Shown: positions 4,722 through 5,315 of the stretch, one piece after another | How positions within the stretch are numbered: position 1 is the first letter of the stretch | Layout of the letters: each line of letters begins with the position of its first letter | DNA from: Oscillibacter sp. | GTDB lineage: Bacteria > Bacillota > Clostridia > Oscillospirales > Oscillospiraceae | Reading direction: 5' to 3' | DNA length: 5,315 nt | Assembly: GCA_003522105.1 (NCBI GenBank) | Contig: DPGF01000128.1 | Coordinates: 1 to 5,315 of the forward strand | Notes under the pieces: model-generated | The model's database searches: none | What the model was told of the DNA's origin: nothing | What the model saw: the letters and a program-made list of their open reading frames with translations, nothing else | Program-made: the position numbers and the translations under genes

Positions 4722-4955
4722 CTAGGCGAAGGTCACAGGGTACTTCTCCTCGGAGAGAATGTAGTGGCTGTCGGTGCTGATTTCCCTGACATAGTAGCTG
4801 CCAAAGGGAACATCGCTCCTGAGCGTGGCCTTTCCGTTTTCGCCAAGGGACAGAATCTCAATGAGACCGTCCGCAGGAATGACAGCACCGTCTGCTGCGG
4901 TGAGTTCCTCTACGGCATAGAGGCCGAAGGTCACAGCAGAAAACTTGTTATTCAT
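4722..4955 (-). pseudogene. CnaB/SpaA-type surface protein, single internal domain fragment
   Basis: Minus-strand frame of about 77 codons with the signature of a prealbumin-like CnaB (SpaA) domain. It contains FSAVTFGLYAVEELTAADG, then VIPADGLIEILSLGENGKA, and VPFGSYYVREISTDSHYILS followed by EEKYPVTFA, where a TAG at 4722-4724 ends the frame. Family knowledge: such domains are repeated in long, cell-wall-anchored proteins of Gram-positive bacteria, including those carried by clostridial conjugative elements, and may form isopeptide bonds. Here there is no signal peptide, no LPxTG anchor and only one domain, so it is an internal scrap. The ATG at 4955 sits at the junction with the serine recombinase and is probably not a real start. 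A 12-bp direct repeat, CGAAGGTCACAG, lies near each end (4727-4738 and 4925-4936). Confidence 0.78.
4927..4938. repeat. Right copy region of a 12-bp direct repeat bounding the CnaB fragment
   Basis: CGAAGGTCACAG occurs at 4925-4936 and again at 4727-4738, exactly 198 bases (66 codons) apart, near the two edges of the CnaB fragment. In the minus-strand protein these are the AVTFG and PVTFA codons, so part of the similarity reflects repeated domain-edge sequence. It may also have served as microhomology for rearrangement. Confidence 0.5.
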
Positions 4956-5315
4956 GCCGATACCGTCCGCTTACCTTGCACAGTTTGGAGAGGGCGTGAA
5001 CAAGAACAAGACCTTCAAAGATGTGTACGGCTGGGGAGCTTCTTCTGCTGTAGAAATCCTTAAAAACCGTGAGTATCTGGGGCATACGGTCAATTTCAAA
5101 ACACGCAAGCATTTTAAGGACAAGAAAAGCCATTATGTGCCGAAGGACGAATGGACGATTTTTGAAAATACCCATGAGCCAATCATCGACCAGCCAACCT
5201 TTGACCTTGTGCAGAAAATCCGTGGGAATGTCAGACGCTACCCGGACAGCTGGGACAAAGCAGCTCACCCTACTGGCTTGCTTTATTGCGCCGATTGCGG
5301 CGGCAAGATGTATGT
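4954..5315 (+). pseudogene. Large serine recombinase, 5'-truncated, continues past the window
   Basis: The plus frame from about 4954 reads MPIPSAYLAQFGEG, then KTFKDVYGWGASSAVEILKN, REYLGHTVNFKTRKHFK, WTIFENTHEPIIDQPTFDLV, and LLYCADCGGKMYV at the window edge. These are the Recombinase domain (DNA-binding) and the first CxxC pair of the zinc-ribbon domain of large serine recombinases, the TnpX group that moves Tn4451-like and many clostridial elements. The N-terminal resolvase domain with the catalytic serine, normally some 150 residues earlier plus a helix, is absent; the homology starts abruptly next to the CnaB fragment. No ribosome site precedes the ATG at 4954. It is probably a dead remnant, perhaps once from the same element as tnpV. 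Its 3' end lies outside the window and may or may not be complete. Confidence 0.85.

Noticed and set aside
4948..5268. Minus-strand frame of 106 codons opposite the serine recombinase
   Set aside because: It is a shadow of the recombinase domain, which is clearly coded on the plus strand.
1..5315. CRISPR array, rRNA or complete tRNA
   Set aside because: There is no regularly spaced repeat-spacer pattern and no rRNA signature. The only tRNA sequence is the 23-nt 3' fragment at 3866-3888.

Overview
The window looks like chromosomal DNA from a gut-type Clostridia, most likely in or near the Oscillospiraceae/Ruminococcaceae. This is inferred from the GC-rich trkH coding sequence, the consensus Shine-Dalgarno sites, and a TnpV / large serine recombinase / CnaB-surface-protein vocabulary typical of mobile elements in that group. 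The genus cannot be fixed from the sequence alone.

Layout. (1) 1-1412, minus strand: a potassium-uptake operon. It holds a complete TrkH/KtrB-type channel subunit followed, 12 bases later, by the first 19 codons of its TrkA/KtrA-type NAD-binding gating subunit, which runs out of the window. A promoter is visible at 1457-1485. (2) 1413-2852: about 1.4 kb with no gene I can support but many structured elements. These include inverted repeats upstream of trkH, a possible 234-bp MITE-like unit, a 15-bp tandem repeat, and two related GAGACG...CGTCTC hairpins. (3) 2853-3780, plus strand: a tyrosine recombinase broken by a frameshift into an N-terminal core-binding part and a C-terminal catalytic part that keeps every catalytic residue. 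(4) 3781-4052: the integrase terminator, tandem 12-bp repeats resembling integrase arm sites, and a 23-nt copy of a tRNA 3' end ending in CCA. Together these look like the end of an integrative element at a tRNA gene. (5) 4053-5315: a patchwork of mobile-element pieces. It contains an intact tnpV (+), the N-terminal part of a second tyrosine integrase (-), an internal piece of a CnaB/SpaA-type surface protein (-), and a large serine recombinase without its catalytic domain (+), which runs off the window.

How it fits together. The left third is ordinary potassium homeostasis. Everything from the broken integrase rightward reads as a mobile-element graveyard: at least two tyrosine-integrase systems and one serine-recombinase (Tn4451-like) system have met near a tRNA-derived attachment site and decayed by deletion. 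I see no convincing new functional system. The most unusual points are the ATGGCTGA overlap that could let the split integrase be made as two polypeptides, the paired 12-bp-period repeat arrays around the tRNA remnant, and the 12-bp direct repeat bounding the CnaB fragment. The 4.4-5.0 kb joins could also be an assembly artefact.
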